A DNA stretch of 30,215 nt from NCBI GenBank assembly GCA_041441455.1, contig JASDTB010000014.1, positions 1 to 30,215 on the forward strand, read 5' to 3'. Both the position numbers and the translations under genes were made by a program. Shown here piece after piece: positions 1 to 7,767 of the stretch; position 1 is the stretch's first letter; every line of letters begins with the position of its first letter. A model generated the notes under the pieces. It searched no databases and had not been told where the DNA came from. It worked only from the letters and a program-made list of their open reading frames with translations. This DNA comes from JAFIHK01 sp041441455 (GTDB lineage Bacteria > Bacteroidota > Bacteroidia > Bacteroidales > UBA932).

Positions 1-55
1 CCAGCGACCCCCTGATTATGAGTCAGGTGCTACTAACCAACTGAGCTATGGGCCC
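1..55 (-). tRNA. tRNA with CAU anticodon (Met or Ile2), 3' end outside the window
   Basis: On the minus strand the acceptor GGGCCCA begins at 55. It is followed by a D arm (GCTC...TAGC), the anticodon stem CCTGA/TCAGG around the loop CTCATAA (anticodon CAU), a GGGTC variable loop and the first T-stem bases GCTGG. The T loop, 3' acceptor strand and CCA region lie beyond position 1. CAU is shared by elongator tRNA-Met and by tRNA-Ile2, whose C34 is modified to lysidine by TilS, and the visible part does not separate them. The D arm reads GGTTAGTAGC, one base longer than the common GGTTAGAGC, so the innermost D-stem pair is a mismatch. The gene has its own promoter and follows rpsJ. Confidence 0.9.
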
Positions 56-62
56 TAACGGA

Positions 63-86
63 CGGCAAAGATATGAATCTTTGCCG
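63..86 (-). repeat. Perfect 10-bp inverted repeat between rpsJ and the tRNA
   Basis: CGGCAAAGAT (63-72) and ATCTTTGCCG (77-86) are perfect inverted copies around a 4-base loop. As RNA this would be a strong hairpin 11 bases after the rpsJ stop, but no U-tract follows on either strand, so it is not a standard intrinsic terminator. One arm contains the -7 element of the tRNA promoter. It could be a U-less terminator or processing hairpin for the str mRNA, an operator, or a by-product of the promoter sequence. Confidence 0.6.
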
Positions 87-96
87 ATATATCAAA
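66..96 (-). promoter_or_regulatory. Promoter of the CAU tRNA
   Basis: On the minus strand TTTG (plus 93-96) is followed after exactly 19 bases by TATCTTTG (plus 66-73). This matches the Bacteroidota consensus TTTG-N19-TAnnTTTG. Transcription would start near 60, about five bases before the mature tRNA. The -33 box sits just past the rpsJ stop codon, so the tRNA need not depend on read-through from the str operon. Confidence 0.75.
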
Positions 97-97
97 A

Positions 98-403
98 TCA
101 AACTTTGATTTCTACTTCCACACCGCTAGGTAGTTCCAGTTTCATCAAGGCATCAACTGTTTTTGGAGTTGAGCTGTAGATGTCAAGCAAACGACGGAAA
201 GAATTTAATTCAAACTGTTCGCGTGACTTTTTGTTTACGAAAGTAGCGCGGTTTACAGTAAAAATCTTCTTATCTGTAGGAAGTGGAATAGGTCCACTTA
301 CAACTGCTCCTGTTGCTTTAACTGTTTTTACGATTTTATCAGCAGACTTATCTACTAACATATGATCGTAAGACTTCAATTTAATTCTTATTTTTTGGCT
401 CAT
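98..403 (-). CDS. rpsJ: 30S ribosomal protein S10
   Basis: This 101-residue protein has the normal length for S10. It begins MSQKIRIKLKSYDH and contains the conserved blocks SGPIPLP and a FxLNSFRRLLDIYSSTPKTVDAL-like C-terminal helix region, with the usual VEVEIK end. S10 is a head-domain protein of the small ribosomal subunit and also acts as NusE in antitermination complexes. The long extended loop near residues 45-60 (NRATFVNKKSREQF) is the part that contacts 16S rRNA. It is the last protein gene of the str operon here, 25 bases after fusA. In most Bacteroidota rplC follows directly; here a tRNA gene with its own promoter follows instead. Confidence 0.97.
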   Translation of the reverse strand: MSQKIRIKLKSYDHMLVDKSADKIVKTVKATGAVVSGPIPLPTDKKIFTVNRATFVNKKSREQFELNSFRRLLDIYSSTPKTVDALMKLELPSGVEVEIKV

Positions 404-428
404 ATAATTTTTTATTAACCAATTTCTA

Positions 429-2549
429 TTAATCGTCTAATTCACTATCGAATTTCTTTCCGCTCGATTTCTCGATGACCTCTTTAGCCAAAGTTGCAGG
501 CAATTCTGCAAAATGCGAAAATTCCATTGTACTAGTTGCTCTACCAGAAGAGATTGTACGTAATACAGTTACGTAACCAAATTGTTCTGAAAGAGGAACT
601 TTAGCTTTAACAATACGAGCATTACCTTTTGAATCCATGCTTGTTATCTGGCCTCTTCTTTTGTTAAGGTCTCCAATAATATCACCCATATAGTCTTCTG
701 GAGTAACAACTTCAAGAGACATAATAGGTTCTTGGATAACAGGGTTAGCTTTAGGGCAAGATTTTCTGAATGCTTGTCTAGCACAAATTTCAAAAGAAAG
801 AGCGTCTGAGTCTACTGGGTGGAATGAACCATCTTTAAGGGTAACCTTTAAAGCTTGAACTTCATATCCAGCTAGAACACCATTAGCCATTGCTGATTTG
901 AATCCTTTTTCTACTGCAGGGACATATTCTCTTGGAATATTACCACCTTTAACCTCGTCAACGAATTGTAATCCAGAAACACCTTCATCAGCTGGGCCGA
1001 TTTCGAAAATGATGTCAGCAAATTTACCTCTACCACCTGTTTGTTTCTTGAATACTTCTCTATGCTGAACATTTCCTTTGATAGCCTCTTTGTAGTTAAC
1101 TTGAGGTGCTCCTTGGTTGATTTCAACACCAAATTCACGTCTTAGACGGTCAACGATAATTTCTAAGTGAAGTTCTCCCATTCCGCTGATAACTGTCTGT
1201 CCAGTTTCATGGTCAGATTTTACAGTAAATGTTGGATCCTCTTCTGATAGCTTGCTAAGAGCCATACCTAATTTGTCAAGATCTTTCTGTGTTTTTGGTT
1301 CAACAGCTAGTCCAATAACGGGTATTGGGAATGTCATTGATTCAAGAACAACTGGATTAGATTCAACACAAATAGTATCACCAGTTCTAAGCTCTTTAAA
1401 ACCTACTGCAGCGCAAATATCTCCTGCCTCAACAAAATCAATTGGATTTTGCTTGTTTGAGTGCATTTGATAAAGTCTTGCTACACGTTCTTTTTTACCA
1501 GATCTAGTATTTAGTACATACGAACCAGATTCAAGTTTGCCAGAATAAGCTCTAATAAAAGCTAATCTACCCACATAAGGGTCAGTAGCAATTTTGAATA
1601 CTAAGCCGCAGAATGGTTCTTTAATGTATGGTTTACGAACTTCTTCTTTGTTAGTATCAGGGTTGATTCCTGTTACGTCACCAATGTCAAGTGGTGACGG
1701 AAGGTATCTCATTACAGCGTCCAAAAGAAACTGTACACCTTTGTTTTTGAATGAAGATCCACAAGTAGTAGGAACTACAGCCATATCTATTGTCGCTTTA
1801 CGAAGAGCTTCAATAATTTCTGCTTCAGAAATAGAATCTGGGTTTTCGAAAAACTTCTCTAGAATCTCGTCGTTGTATTCAGCGATAGACTCAATTAGTT
1901 TTCCTCTCCACTCATCAACTTCATCCTTCATATTTTCCGGAACCTCTTTAACCACATAGTTAACCAGTTCCTTGCTGTCCTGATTGTAGTATATTGCCTT
2001 GTTAGAAATAAGGTCTACGATGCCTTCGAATTTATCTTCGGCACCTATAGGCAGTACGATTGGAACCGCGTGAGCCCCAAGTTTGTCATTCATCTCCTCT
2101 ATCACTGCCAGAAAATCTGCTCCAACACGGTCCATCTTGTTCACATAGGCCAATTTCGGAACTCTGTATTTGTCAGCTTGACGCCAAACAGTTTCCGATT
2201 GAGGTTGCACACGACCTACAGCGCAAAATGTAGCCACTGTACCATCAAGAACGCGAAGCGATCTTTCAACTTCAACTGTGAAATCCACGTGGCCTGGAGT
2301 ATCGATAAGGTTTACTTGGTAAGTATTTCCTTCATAATTCCAGAATGCTGTGGTAGCTGCAGATGTAATTGTAATACCTCTTTCTTGCTCTTGAACCATC
2401 CAGTCCATTGTTGCCGCACCTTCATGCACTTCGCCGATTTTGTGAGTCTTACCTGTGTAGAACAAAATCCGCTCAGATGTAGTAGTCTTCCCGGCATCAA
2501 TGTGAGCCATTATGCCTATATTTCTTGTATATTTTAAATCTCTTGCCAT
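429..2549 (-). CDS. fusA: Translation elongation factor G
   Basis: This 706-residue protein is full length for EF-G, the GTPase that drives translocation of tRNA and mRNA on the ribosome. The G domain shows G1 AHIDAGKTTT (residues 15-24), switch I with QERGITI, G3 DTPGHVDF (83-90) and G4 NKMD (137-140). The later domains include the GMGELHLEI block of domain III and a complete C-terminal domain V. Its place between rpsG and rpsJ marks it as the str-operon copy, which supports the housekeeping role over a second, specialised EF-G. One oddity: the segment usually written VGGVQPQSET reads VGRVQPQSET here, placing Arg113 (codon CGT) at a normally glycine position between G3 and G4. Confidence 0.98.
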   Translation of the reverse strand: MARDLKYTRNIGIMAHIDAGKTTTSERILFYTGKTHKIGEVHEGAATMDWMVQEQERGITITSAATTAFWNYEGNTYQVNLIDTPGHVDFTVEVERSLRVLDGTVATFCAVGRVQPQSETVWRQADKYRVPKLAYVNKMDRVGADFLAVIEEMNDKLGAHAVPIVLPIGAEDKFEGIVDLISNKAIYYNQDSKELVNYVVKEVPENMKDEVDEWRGKLIESIAEYNDEILEKFFENPDSISEAEIIEALRKATIDMAVVPTTCGSSFKNKGVQFLLDAVMRYLPSPLDIGDVTGINPDTNKEEVRKPYIKEPFCGLVFKIATDPYVGRLAFIRAYSGKLESGSYVLNTRSGKKERVARLYQMHSNKQNPIDFVEAGDICAAVGFKELRTGDTICVESNPVVLESMTFPIPVIGLAVEPKTQKDLDKLGMALSKLSEEDPTFTVKSDHETGQTVISGMGELHLEIIVDRLRREFGVEINQGAPQVNYKEAIKGNVQHREVFKKQTGGRGKFADIIFEIGPADEGVSGLQFVDEVKGGNIPREYVPAVEKGFKSAMANGVLAGYEVQALKVTLKDGSFHPVDSDALSFEICARQAFRKSCPKANPVIQEPIMSLEVVTPEDYMGDIIGDLNKRRGQITSMDSKGNARIVKAKVPLSEQFGYVTVLRTISSGRATSTMEFSHFAELPATLAKEVIEKSSGKKFDSELDD

Positions 2550-2571
2550 TTATTTGATTTATACTATGGTA

Positions 2572-3048
2572 CTAAAAACGAAAATGTGCAAAGGCTTTGT
2601 TGGCTTCAGCCATCTTGTGCATATCTTCTTTTCTCTTAAATGCCGCACCTTCATTATTGTATGCCGCAATAATTTCCGCAGCAAGTTTTTCTGCCATAGA
2701 ATGAGCAGAACGTTTACGTGCGTACAGAATCATGTTCTTCATACTGATGGAAACTTTTCTTTCAGGACGCACCTCGGTTGGAACTTGGAAGTTTGCACCA
2801 CCAACTCTACGGCTTTTAACCTCTACCTGTGGAGTGATGTTTTCAAGTGCTTTTTTCCAGATGTCCAAAGGAGCCTTGTCAGAATCTTTCAGCTTCTCAC
2901 CTACGATGTCGATTGCATCGTAAAAGATTGTGTAGGCGATACTCTTCTTTCCCTGCAACATAAGGTTATTCACGAATCTTGTTACAGCAACATCGTGAAA
3001 CTTAGGATCAGGAAGTAGAATCCTCTTTTTAGGCTTCGCTTTTCTCAT
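2572..3048 (-). CDS. rpsG: 30S ribosomal protein S7
   Basis: This 158-residue protein matches S7, the primary assembly protein of the 30S head, which lines the mRNA and tRNA exit region. Recognisable parts are the basic start MRKAKPKKR, the VNNLMLQGKKSIAY segment, the VKSRRVGGANFQVP beta-hairpin region and the C-terminal helix with RKRSAHSMAEKLAAE and NKAFAHFRF. Length and order agree with the family. It lies 31 bases after rpsL and 22 bases before fusA in the str operon, so all four genes are probably one transcript from the promoter upstream of rpsL. Confidence 0.98.
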   Translation of the reverse strand: MRKAKPKKRILLPDPKFHDVAVTRFVNNLMLQGKKSIAYTIFYDAIDIVGEKLKDSDKAPLDIWKKALENITPQVEVKSRRVGGANFQVPTEVRPERKVSISMKNMILYARKRSAHSMAEKLAAEIIAAYNNEGAAFKRKEDMHKMAEANKAFAHFRF

Positions 3049-3079
3049 TTGATCTAATAAATTTTAATAGATTAATTAA

Positions 3080-3484
3080 TTATTTTTTCTTAGCAGGAGC
3101 TGCTGCTGCGCCTTTTTTAGGTCTCTTGGCGCCATAAAGTGAACGACCTTGTTTACGTCCGTCAACACCTGCTGTGTCAAGTGCTCCGCGTAAAATGTGG
3201 TAACGTACACCTGGTAGATCTTTTACACGACCTCCGCGTACAAGAACGATTGAGTGCTCTTGTAAGTTGTGACCCTCTCCTGGAATGTATGCATTGACCT
3301 CTTTTTGGTTGGTCAGGCGTACACGAGCCACTTTACGCATTGCCGAGTTTGGTTTTTTAGGAGTTGTTGTGTAAACGCGTACACATACTCCTCGTCTCTG
3401 AGGACACGCATCAAGCGCGCGAGATTTACTCTTTTCAACGAGCACCTCACGGCCTTTGCGAACTAACTGTTGAATTGTTGGCAT
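3080..3484 (-). CDS. rpsL: 30S ribosomal protein S12
   Basis: This 134-residue protein is S12, which sits at the decoding centre and controls accuracy. The decoding loop reads TTTPKKPNSAMRK and the second functional loop reads GEGHNLQEHS followed by GGRVKDLPGVRYH, both canonical. The lysine that is replaced in many streptomycin-resistant mutants is present (K44 counting the initiator Met), so the allele looks streptomycin-sensitive by sequence; this is an inference. The Asp in VKDLPG is the residue that RimO methylthiolates in other bacteria. The C-terminus has a short Ala/Lys tail (AAAAPAKKK) beyond the E. coli protein. It is the first gene of the str operon. Confidence 0.98.
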   Translation of the reverse strand: MPTIQQLVRKGREVLVEKSKSRALDACPQRRGVCVRVYTTTPKKPNSAMRKVARVRLTNQKEVNAYIPGEGHNLQEHSIVLVRGGRVKDLPGVRYHILRGALDTAGVDGRKQGRSLYGAKRPKKGAAAAPAKKK

Positions 3485-3535
3485 AATTGTTTGTTAATCT
3501 TTACTTTAAGTAATTTCGTTATACAAAACGGGATG

Positions 3536-3566
3536 CAAAGGTAAGTTTTATTTTTTTATTTACAAA
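3536..3566 (-). promoter_or_regulatory. str operon promoter (rpsL-rpsG-fusA-rpsJ)
   Basis: On the minus strand TTTG (plus 3563-3566), 19 bases, then TACCTTTG (plus 3536-3543), an exact TTTG-N19-TAnnTTTG match. Initiation near 3529 would give a leader of about 45 bases before the rpsL ATG. The region between the boxes is T-rich. It shares the 197-base intergenic space with the divergent rocD promoter. Confidence 0.8.
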
Positions 3567-3611
3567 CAACTTATTAACTTATTTGCGCCGTTAATAAAGC
3601 AAAAATATTAA

Positions 3612-3642
3612 TTTGTAACAAAAAAAATATAGACTAATTTTG
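3612..3642 (+). promoter_or_regulatory. rocD-ctlX promoter
   Basis: TTTG (3612-3615), 19 bases, then TAATTTTG (3635-3642), another exact TTTG-N19-TAnnTTTG match. The start site would be near 3649, with a leader of about 33 bases to the rocD ATG at 3682. The -33 boxes of this promoter and the str promoter are 45 bases apart and face away from each other. Confidence 0.75.
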
Positions 3643-3681
3643 TTATAAACATCAAAAATTTAAAATCTAAACTAAAAACTT

Positions 3682-4911
3682 ATGAATATTTCGCAAAATG
3701 CTACAAATTTTATATCGAAAGAGGAAAAATTTGGAGCACATAATTATCATCCATTACCAGTTGTTTTATCAAAGGGAGAAGGGGCGTTTGTCTGGGATGT
3801 AGACGGTAAAAGATATTTTGATTTCTTATCTGCATATTCAGCAGTAAACCAAGGTCATTGTCATCCCAAAATTGTTAATGCATTAGTTGAGCAGGCGAAA
3901 AAGTTATGCCTTACATCAAGGGCATTTTATAATGACCTGTTAGGCCCATATGAAGAATTTGTCCACAACTATTTTGGATATGATAAGATGCTCCCAATGA
4001 ACTCAGGAGCAGAAGCGGTTGAGACAGCTTTAAAACTTGCTAGACGATGGGGGTATGTGAAAAAAGGAATAGGAGAGAATAAAGCCCAAATTATTGGTTG
4101 CGAAGGAAATTTCCATGGAAGAACAATTAGTATAGTTTCTCTGTCTACGGATCCAGACTCATTTTCACAATATGGACCATTTACACCAGGAATGGTAACA
4201 ATTCCTTATAATGATAGTAATGCTCTAGATAATTATTTGCAAGAAAACTCTGCAAATGTTGCTGCTTTTATAGTTGAACCAATTCAAGGTGAGGCAGGAG
4301 TATTTGTTCCTGAAGAGGGTTATTTGAAACGATGCTACGAACTATGTAAAAAACATAACATATTATTTATTGCAGACGAGGTACAGACTGGAATTGCGCG
4401 TACTGGGAAAATGCTCTGTTGTGACCACGCCGAAATTAGGCCAGATATTGTAATTCTAGGGAAAGCTCTATCTGGGGGTGTATTACCTGTTTCTGCTGTT
4501 TTAGCAGACGATGAGATTATGCTTACAATAAAACCTGGAGAGCATGGTTCTACCTTCGGGGGCTTTCCGTTAGCATGTAAAGTTGCAGTGGCTGCATTGG
4601 AGGTAGTAAAAGACGAACAACTTGCAGATAAAGCTGAACATTTGGGGAGAATATTTAGAGAAGAAATGAGAAACTTTACATCTCCATTTATTGAATTAAT
4701 AAGAGGAAAGGGTTTGTTAAATGCAATTGTAATTAAGCCGCATAATAACAAAGAGGCTTGGGATGTTTGCGAGAAAATGGCAGAGAATGGATTATTGGCA
4801 AAACCAACGCATAGACATATAATTAGATTTGCCCCACCTTTAGTTATTACTGAAGATCAACTTCGTGAAGCAATTTCGATAATAAAGCAGTCAATAAAAT
4901 CTTTAGAATAA
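3682..4911 (+). CDS. rocD: Ornithine aminotransferase
   Basis: This 409-residue PLP enzyme of aminotransferase class III matches ornithine-oxo-acid transaminase, which moves the delta-amino group of ornithine to 2-oxoglutarate, giving glutamate 5-semialdehyde and glutamate. Seen in the sequence: the start region with HNYHPLPVVLSKGEGA, LPMNSGAEAVETALKLARRWGY, EPIQGEAGV, ADEVQTGIARTG, and ILGKALSGG with the PLP-binding Lys261. The closest alternative is an acetylornithine aminotransferase, but the N-terminal NYHPLP and VNQGHCHPKI segments and the partner gene favour RocD. It overlaps ctlX by one base (TAATG), so the two are probably translationally coupled. The role inferred from context is ornithine catabolism downstream of citrulline hydrolysis. 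Confidence 0.92.
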   Translation: MNISQNATNFISKEEKFGAHNYHPLPVVLSKGEGAFVWDVDGKRYFDFLSAYSAVNQGHCHPKIVNALVEQAKKLCLTSRAFYNDLLGPYEEFVHNYFGYDKMLPMNSGAEAVETALKLARRWGYVKKGIGENKAQIIGCEGNFHGRTISIVSLSTDPDSFSQYGPFTPGMVTIPYNDSNALDNYLQENSANVAAFIVEPIQGEAGVFVPEEGYLKRCYELCKKHNILFIADEVQTGIARTGKMLCCDHAEIRPDIVILGKALSGGVLPVSAVLADDEIMLTIKPGEHGSTFGGFPLACKVAVAALEVVKDEQLADKAEHLGRIFREEMRNFTSPFIELIRGKGLLNAIVIKPHNNKEAWDVCEKMAENGLLAKPTHRHIIRFAPPLVITEDQLREAISIIKQSIKSLE

Positions 4912-5810
4912 TGCAATCAACAAATAAAGTCTTAATGGTAAGACCAGTCAAGTTCGGGTATAACGAACAGACTGCAGAAAACAATTCATTTCAAGTAAAA
5001 GGGGACCAAGAACTAGCATTGAAAGAATCAATTAATGAATTTGATCAATTTGTTAAATTGCTTCAAGATAATGGGGTTAATGTTATCGTTGTGCAGGATA
5101 CAGAGATTCCTCATACACCTGATTCTATATTTCCAAATAATTGGTTCTCTACTCATGAAGAGGGGGATTTAGTTTTGTATCCTATGTGCGCTCCTAATAG
5201 AAGATTAGAGAGGAAGGAGGGAGTTATGGATGCTATAAGAGCAAATTTTAAAATCGCAAACCTGATAGACCTTACAGGCTGGGAACAGAAAGATAAATTT
5301 TTGGAAGGTACTGGAAGTATGGTGTTAGACAGAGAGAATATGATTGCTTATGCATGTATTTCTGCTCGAACAGATGAAGCTGTTTTAGAGGAATTTTGTG
5401 ATAAAACAGGATATGATTTTGTTGCGTTTGGAGCATATGATCAAAACGATAACCCTATATATCACACTAATGTAATGATGTGTGTCGGGAGTGAATTTGC
5501 TGTAGTTTGCCTTGATGCAATTACAGATTTAGAAGAGAGGGTTCAATTGATTGAAATGATAGAGGAGACCGATAAAGAGATTATTGAAATCTCTTTGGAA
5601 CAAATGGGATCTTTTGCTGGAAATATGTTGGAACTTCGTGATAAAGATGATGAACCTATACTTGTGATGTCAAAAACAGCCTATAACTCTTTAGAGGATG
5701 AGCAAATTCAAATACTTTCTACATACTGCAAAATTATAACTCCTGATATAAACAATATCGAGATTAATGGAGGTGGGTCTGCAAGATGTATGATTGCTGA
5801 AATTTTTTAG
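4911..5810 (+). CDS. ctlX: Guanidino-modifying superfamily hydrolase, CtlX-like (citrulline utilization)
   Basis: This 299-residue cytoplasmic protein belongs to the arginine deiminase/dimethylarginine dimethylaminohydrolase/amidinotransferase superfamily. It has MVRPVKFGYNEQT at the start, IFPNNWFSTH, FLEGTGSMVLDR, the catalytic His in IYHTNVMMC (H185) and the catalytic Cys near the end in GGGSARC (C293). Proteins of this length and pattern next to rocD are commonly annotated as citrulline utilization hydrolase CtlX, thought to convert citrulline to ornithine. I assign the name from overall pattern; the exact substrate cannot be proved from sequence, and DDAH-type activity is the main alternative. 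It starts inside the rocD stop codon, and its own stop overlaps the fbp stop on the opposite strand by four bases (TTAG). Confidence 0.8.
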   Translation: MQSTNKVLMVRPVKFGYNEQTAENNSFQVKGDQELALKESINEFDQFVKLLQDNGVNVIVVQDTEIPHTPDSIFPNNWFSTHEEGDLVLYPMCAPNRRLERKEGVMDAIRANFKIANLIDLTGWEQKDKFLEGTGSMVLDRENMIAYACISARTDEAVLEEFCDKTGYDFVAFGAYDQNDNPIYHTNVMMCVGSEFAVVCLDAITDLEERVQLIEMIEETDKEIIEISLEQMGSFAGNMLELRDKDDEPILVMSKTAYNSLEDEQIQILSTYCKIITPDINNIEINGGGSARCMIAEIF

Positions 5811-7762
5811 CTCTTCTCTTTTAGTAGGCCGCCTTTATAAGCAGCTAGAAGCTTAGTTAAATCGTCTATTTGTTTTTTCAGCTCTATGCCGATATCTGTG
5901 TCTCGAACCAGCTTTCGCTTAGAGCTGAATTCCACAACACTCGTCTCAGACTTAATATCTTTACCCTCTTCTATTGCCTTTTGAGTTGATTCAAATGGTT
6001 CGTGTTGGACTAATAATAGACCATGAGAGTTATAGATTAATGTGTAGCCAGCAATTCCTGTTTCTGGTTGATATGCCTTGGAGTATCCTCCGTCAATAAC
6101 AAGTAATTTGCCTCCTGCTTTAATAGGAGATTCTCCTTTTGCTGTTTTTACAGGAATGTGACCATTTATTATATGTGAGTGTTCTCCTTCAATTCCAAAC
6201 TCTTTTAAAATCTTTTCGCAAAGCTCTTTATTATCTTTTAAATAGTAATAGTGACCTTTTTTTTCTTTATGAAGCTCTTTGTCTGCAATGAAGTATCTTT
6301 CGAAAGTTGTCATCTTATTTTTGTCAAATGGTGGAGAATACGGTCCGCACCATAGGTACCAAATAAAGTCTCGAGCATATCTTCTATCTTTTGTATTCCT
6401 CTCTTCAAAATATGCTAATCTTACTAAAATATCTATTTTATCAAATAGTTTCTTACCCGAACAAAGTTCTCCGGCAACTTTAAGCTCTTTGAACGACCCA
6501 TCAGCATTAAGAGGTACTGATCCGTGGTATAATAGATTATTATTCCTTACTAGATATAGCGAACCTTTTGAATACATGCATCTCATATGTTTATGTAATT
6601 TCTCACTATGAGCAAAACTATACATTAGTTTATCTACAAGTTCTCTTTCGTCTTCGGTAAGTTTATATGGATTTTTAGGGTCAATTGTAGGAAAATGGTT
6701 GTCCTTAAGCTGGTATTCTTGATTGTTAATTTTAATTGTACCTTTTTCAAAATCAATCAAATGAAGCAGGTTTCTGTCATTCATTTCGAAATCTGGATTT
6801 CGATTAATTAACTCACCCTCTAATTTGAATTGAATTATTGCAATAGCCTTATGCATTTGAGAAATCAGGCGTATTTGCTTTTGCTTAAAACTTTCGTCAT
6901 TTCCAGTTTTGGGTTTGAAGATAGAACAAGGGTCTTCTCCGTAATATTCTGAGGCAAAACTGGCTAAAGGGAATAAATTTATTCCGTATCCATCTTCAAT
7001 CGTCTCTAAATTTGCATAACGTAACGACATTCTTAGCACATTTGCCATACATGCCTCACTTCCTGCAGCTGCGCCTATCCACACTAAATCATGATTACCC
7101 CATTGAATATCTACATTATGATAATTACTTAAGATGTCCATTATGATGTGTGCGCCAGGTCCTCTATCGTAAACATCTCCAATGATGTGCAAAGAGTCAA
7201 CAGTTAATCTTTGGATTAGATTACTAATAGCAATAATAAAATGTTCAGATCTGCCTGTAGAAACAATCGTAGAAATAATTGATTTTACATAGTCTTGTTT
7301 ATTTGGCTCACTAAGCGATTCATGTAAAAGCTCTTGGATGATATACGAATATTCGGTAGGTAATGCTTTTCTGACTTTAGAACGTGTATATTTTGAAGAG
7401 ACATTTCCACATACTTTTAGTAATTGAACTAGTATCGTTTTATACCAGTCATCTATATCTTTTTCTCTTTTTTTGATTATTTGTAATTTGCTTTCTGGAT
7501 AGTAGATTAGCGTACAAAGCTCTCTTTTTTCACTTTCTCTAAGTGTGTGACCAAAAATATCTTCTACCTTTTTTCTGATTACTCCAGATGCGTTTTTCAA
7601 CACATGTTGAAATGCTTCGTGTTCTCCGTGGATATCAGTTAAAAAATGTTCTGTACCTTTAGGCAAGTTGAGTATTGCCTCTAGGTTGATTATCTCTGTG
7701 CTAGCTTCTGATATTGTTGGAAAGCTTTTTGACAGTAGTTGTAGATATTTTAGATCTTTCAT
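5807..7762 (-). CDS. fbp: Class III fructose-1,6-bisphosphatase
   Basis: This protein of about 651 residues matches the long class III FBPases of Firmicutes and Bacteroidota, which remove the 1-phosphate of fructose 1,6-bisphosphate in gluconeogenesis. It has metallophosphatase motifs in order: LTDIHGEHEAF, GDVYDRGPGAH and WGNHDLVWIGAAAGSEA, then later INGHIPVKTAKGESP with a probable metal-binding His. I chose the ATG at 7762 (MKDLKYLQLL). A TTG at 7771 would add three residues but overlaps the stop of the upstream kinase gene. With the ATG start the gene begins five bases after the kinase stop, so the two are probably co-transcribed. No promoter consensus is seen directly upstream of it. Confidence 0.95.
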   Translation of the reverse strand: MKDLKYLQLLSKSFPTISEASTEIINLEAILNLPKGTEHFLTDIHGEHEAFQHVLKNASGVIRKKVEDIFGHTLRESEKRELCTLIYYPESKLQIIKKREKDIDDWYKTILVQLLKVCGNVSSKYTRSKVRKALPTEYSYIIQELLHESLSEPNKQDYVKSIISTIVSTGRSEHFIIAISNLIQRLTVDSLHIIGDVYDRGPGAHIIMDILSNYHNVDIQWGNHDLVWIGAAAGSEACMANVLRMSLRYANLETIEDGYGINLFPLASFASEYYGEDPCSIFKPKTGNDESFKQKQIRLISQMHKAIAIIQFKLEGELINRNPDFEMNDRNLLHLIDFEKGTIKINNQEYQLKDNHFPTIDPKNPYKLTEDERELVDKLMYSFAHSEKLHKHMRCMYSKGSLYLVRNNNLLYHGSVPLNADGSFKELKVAGELCSGKKLFDKIDILVRLAYFEERNTKDRRYARDFIWYLWCGPYSPPFDKNKMTTFERYFIADKELHKEKKGHYYYLKDNKELCEKILKEFGIEGEHSHIINGHIPVKTAKGESPIKAGGKLLVIDGGYSKAYQPETGIAGYTLIYNSHGLLLVQHEPFESTQKAIEEGKDIKSETSVVEFSSKRKLVRDTDIGIELKKQIDDLTKLLAAYKGGLLKEKS

Positions 7763-7767
7763 GATAA

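Noticed and set aside
2070..3018. Long plus-strand open frames (155 and 168 residues) opposite fusA and rpsG
   Set aside because: They lie antisense to highly conserved ribosomal genes, have no recognisable domain, no promoter and cysteine-rich low-quality composition typical of shadow frames.
4335..4751. 138-residue minus-strand frame within rocD
   Set aside because: It is fully inside a confident gene on the other strand, with no family resemblance and no upstream signals.
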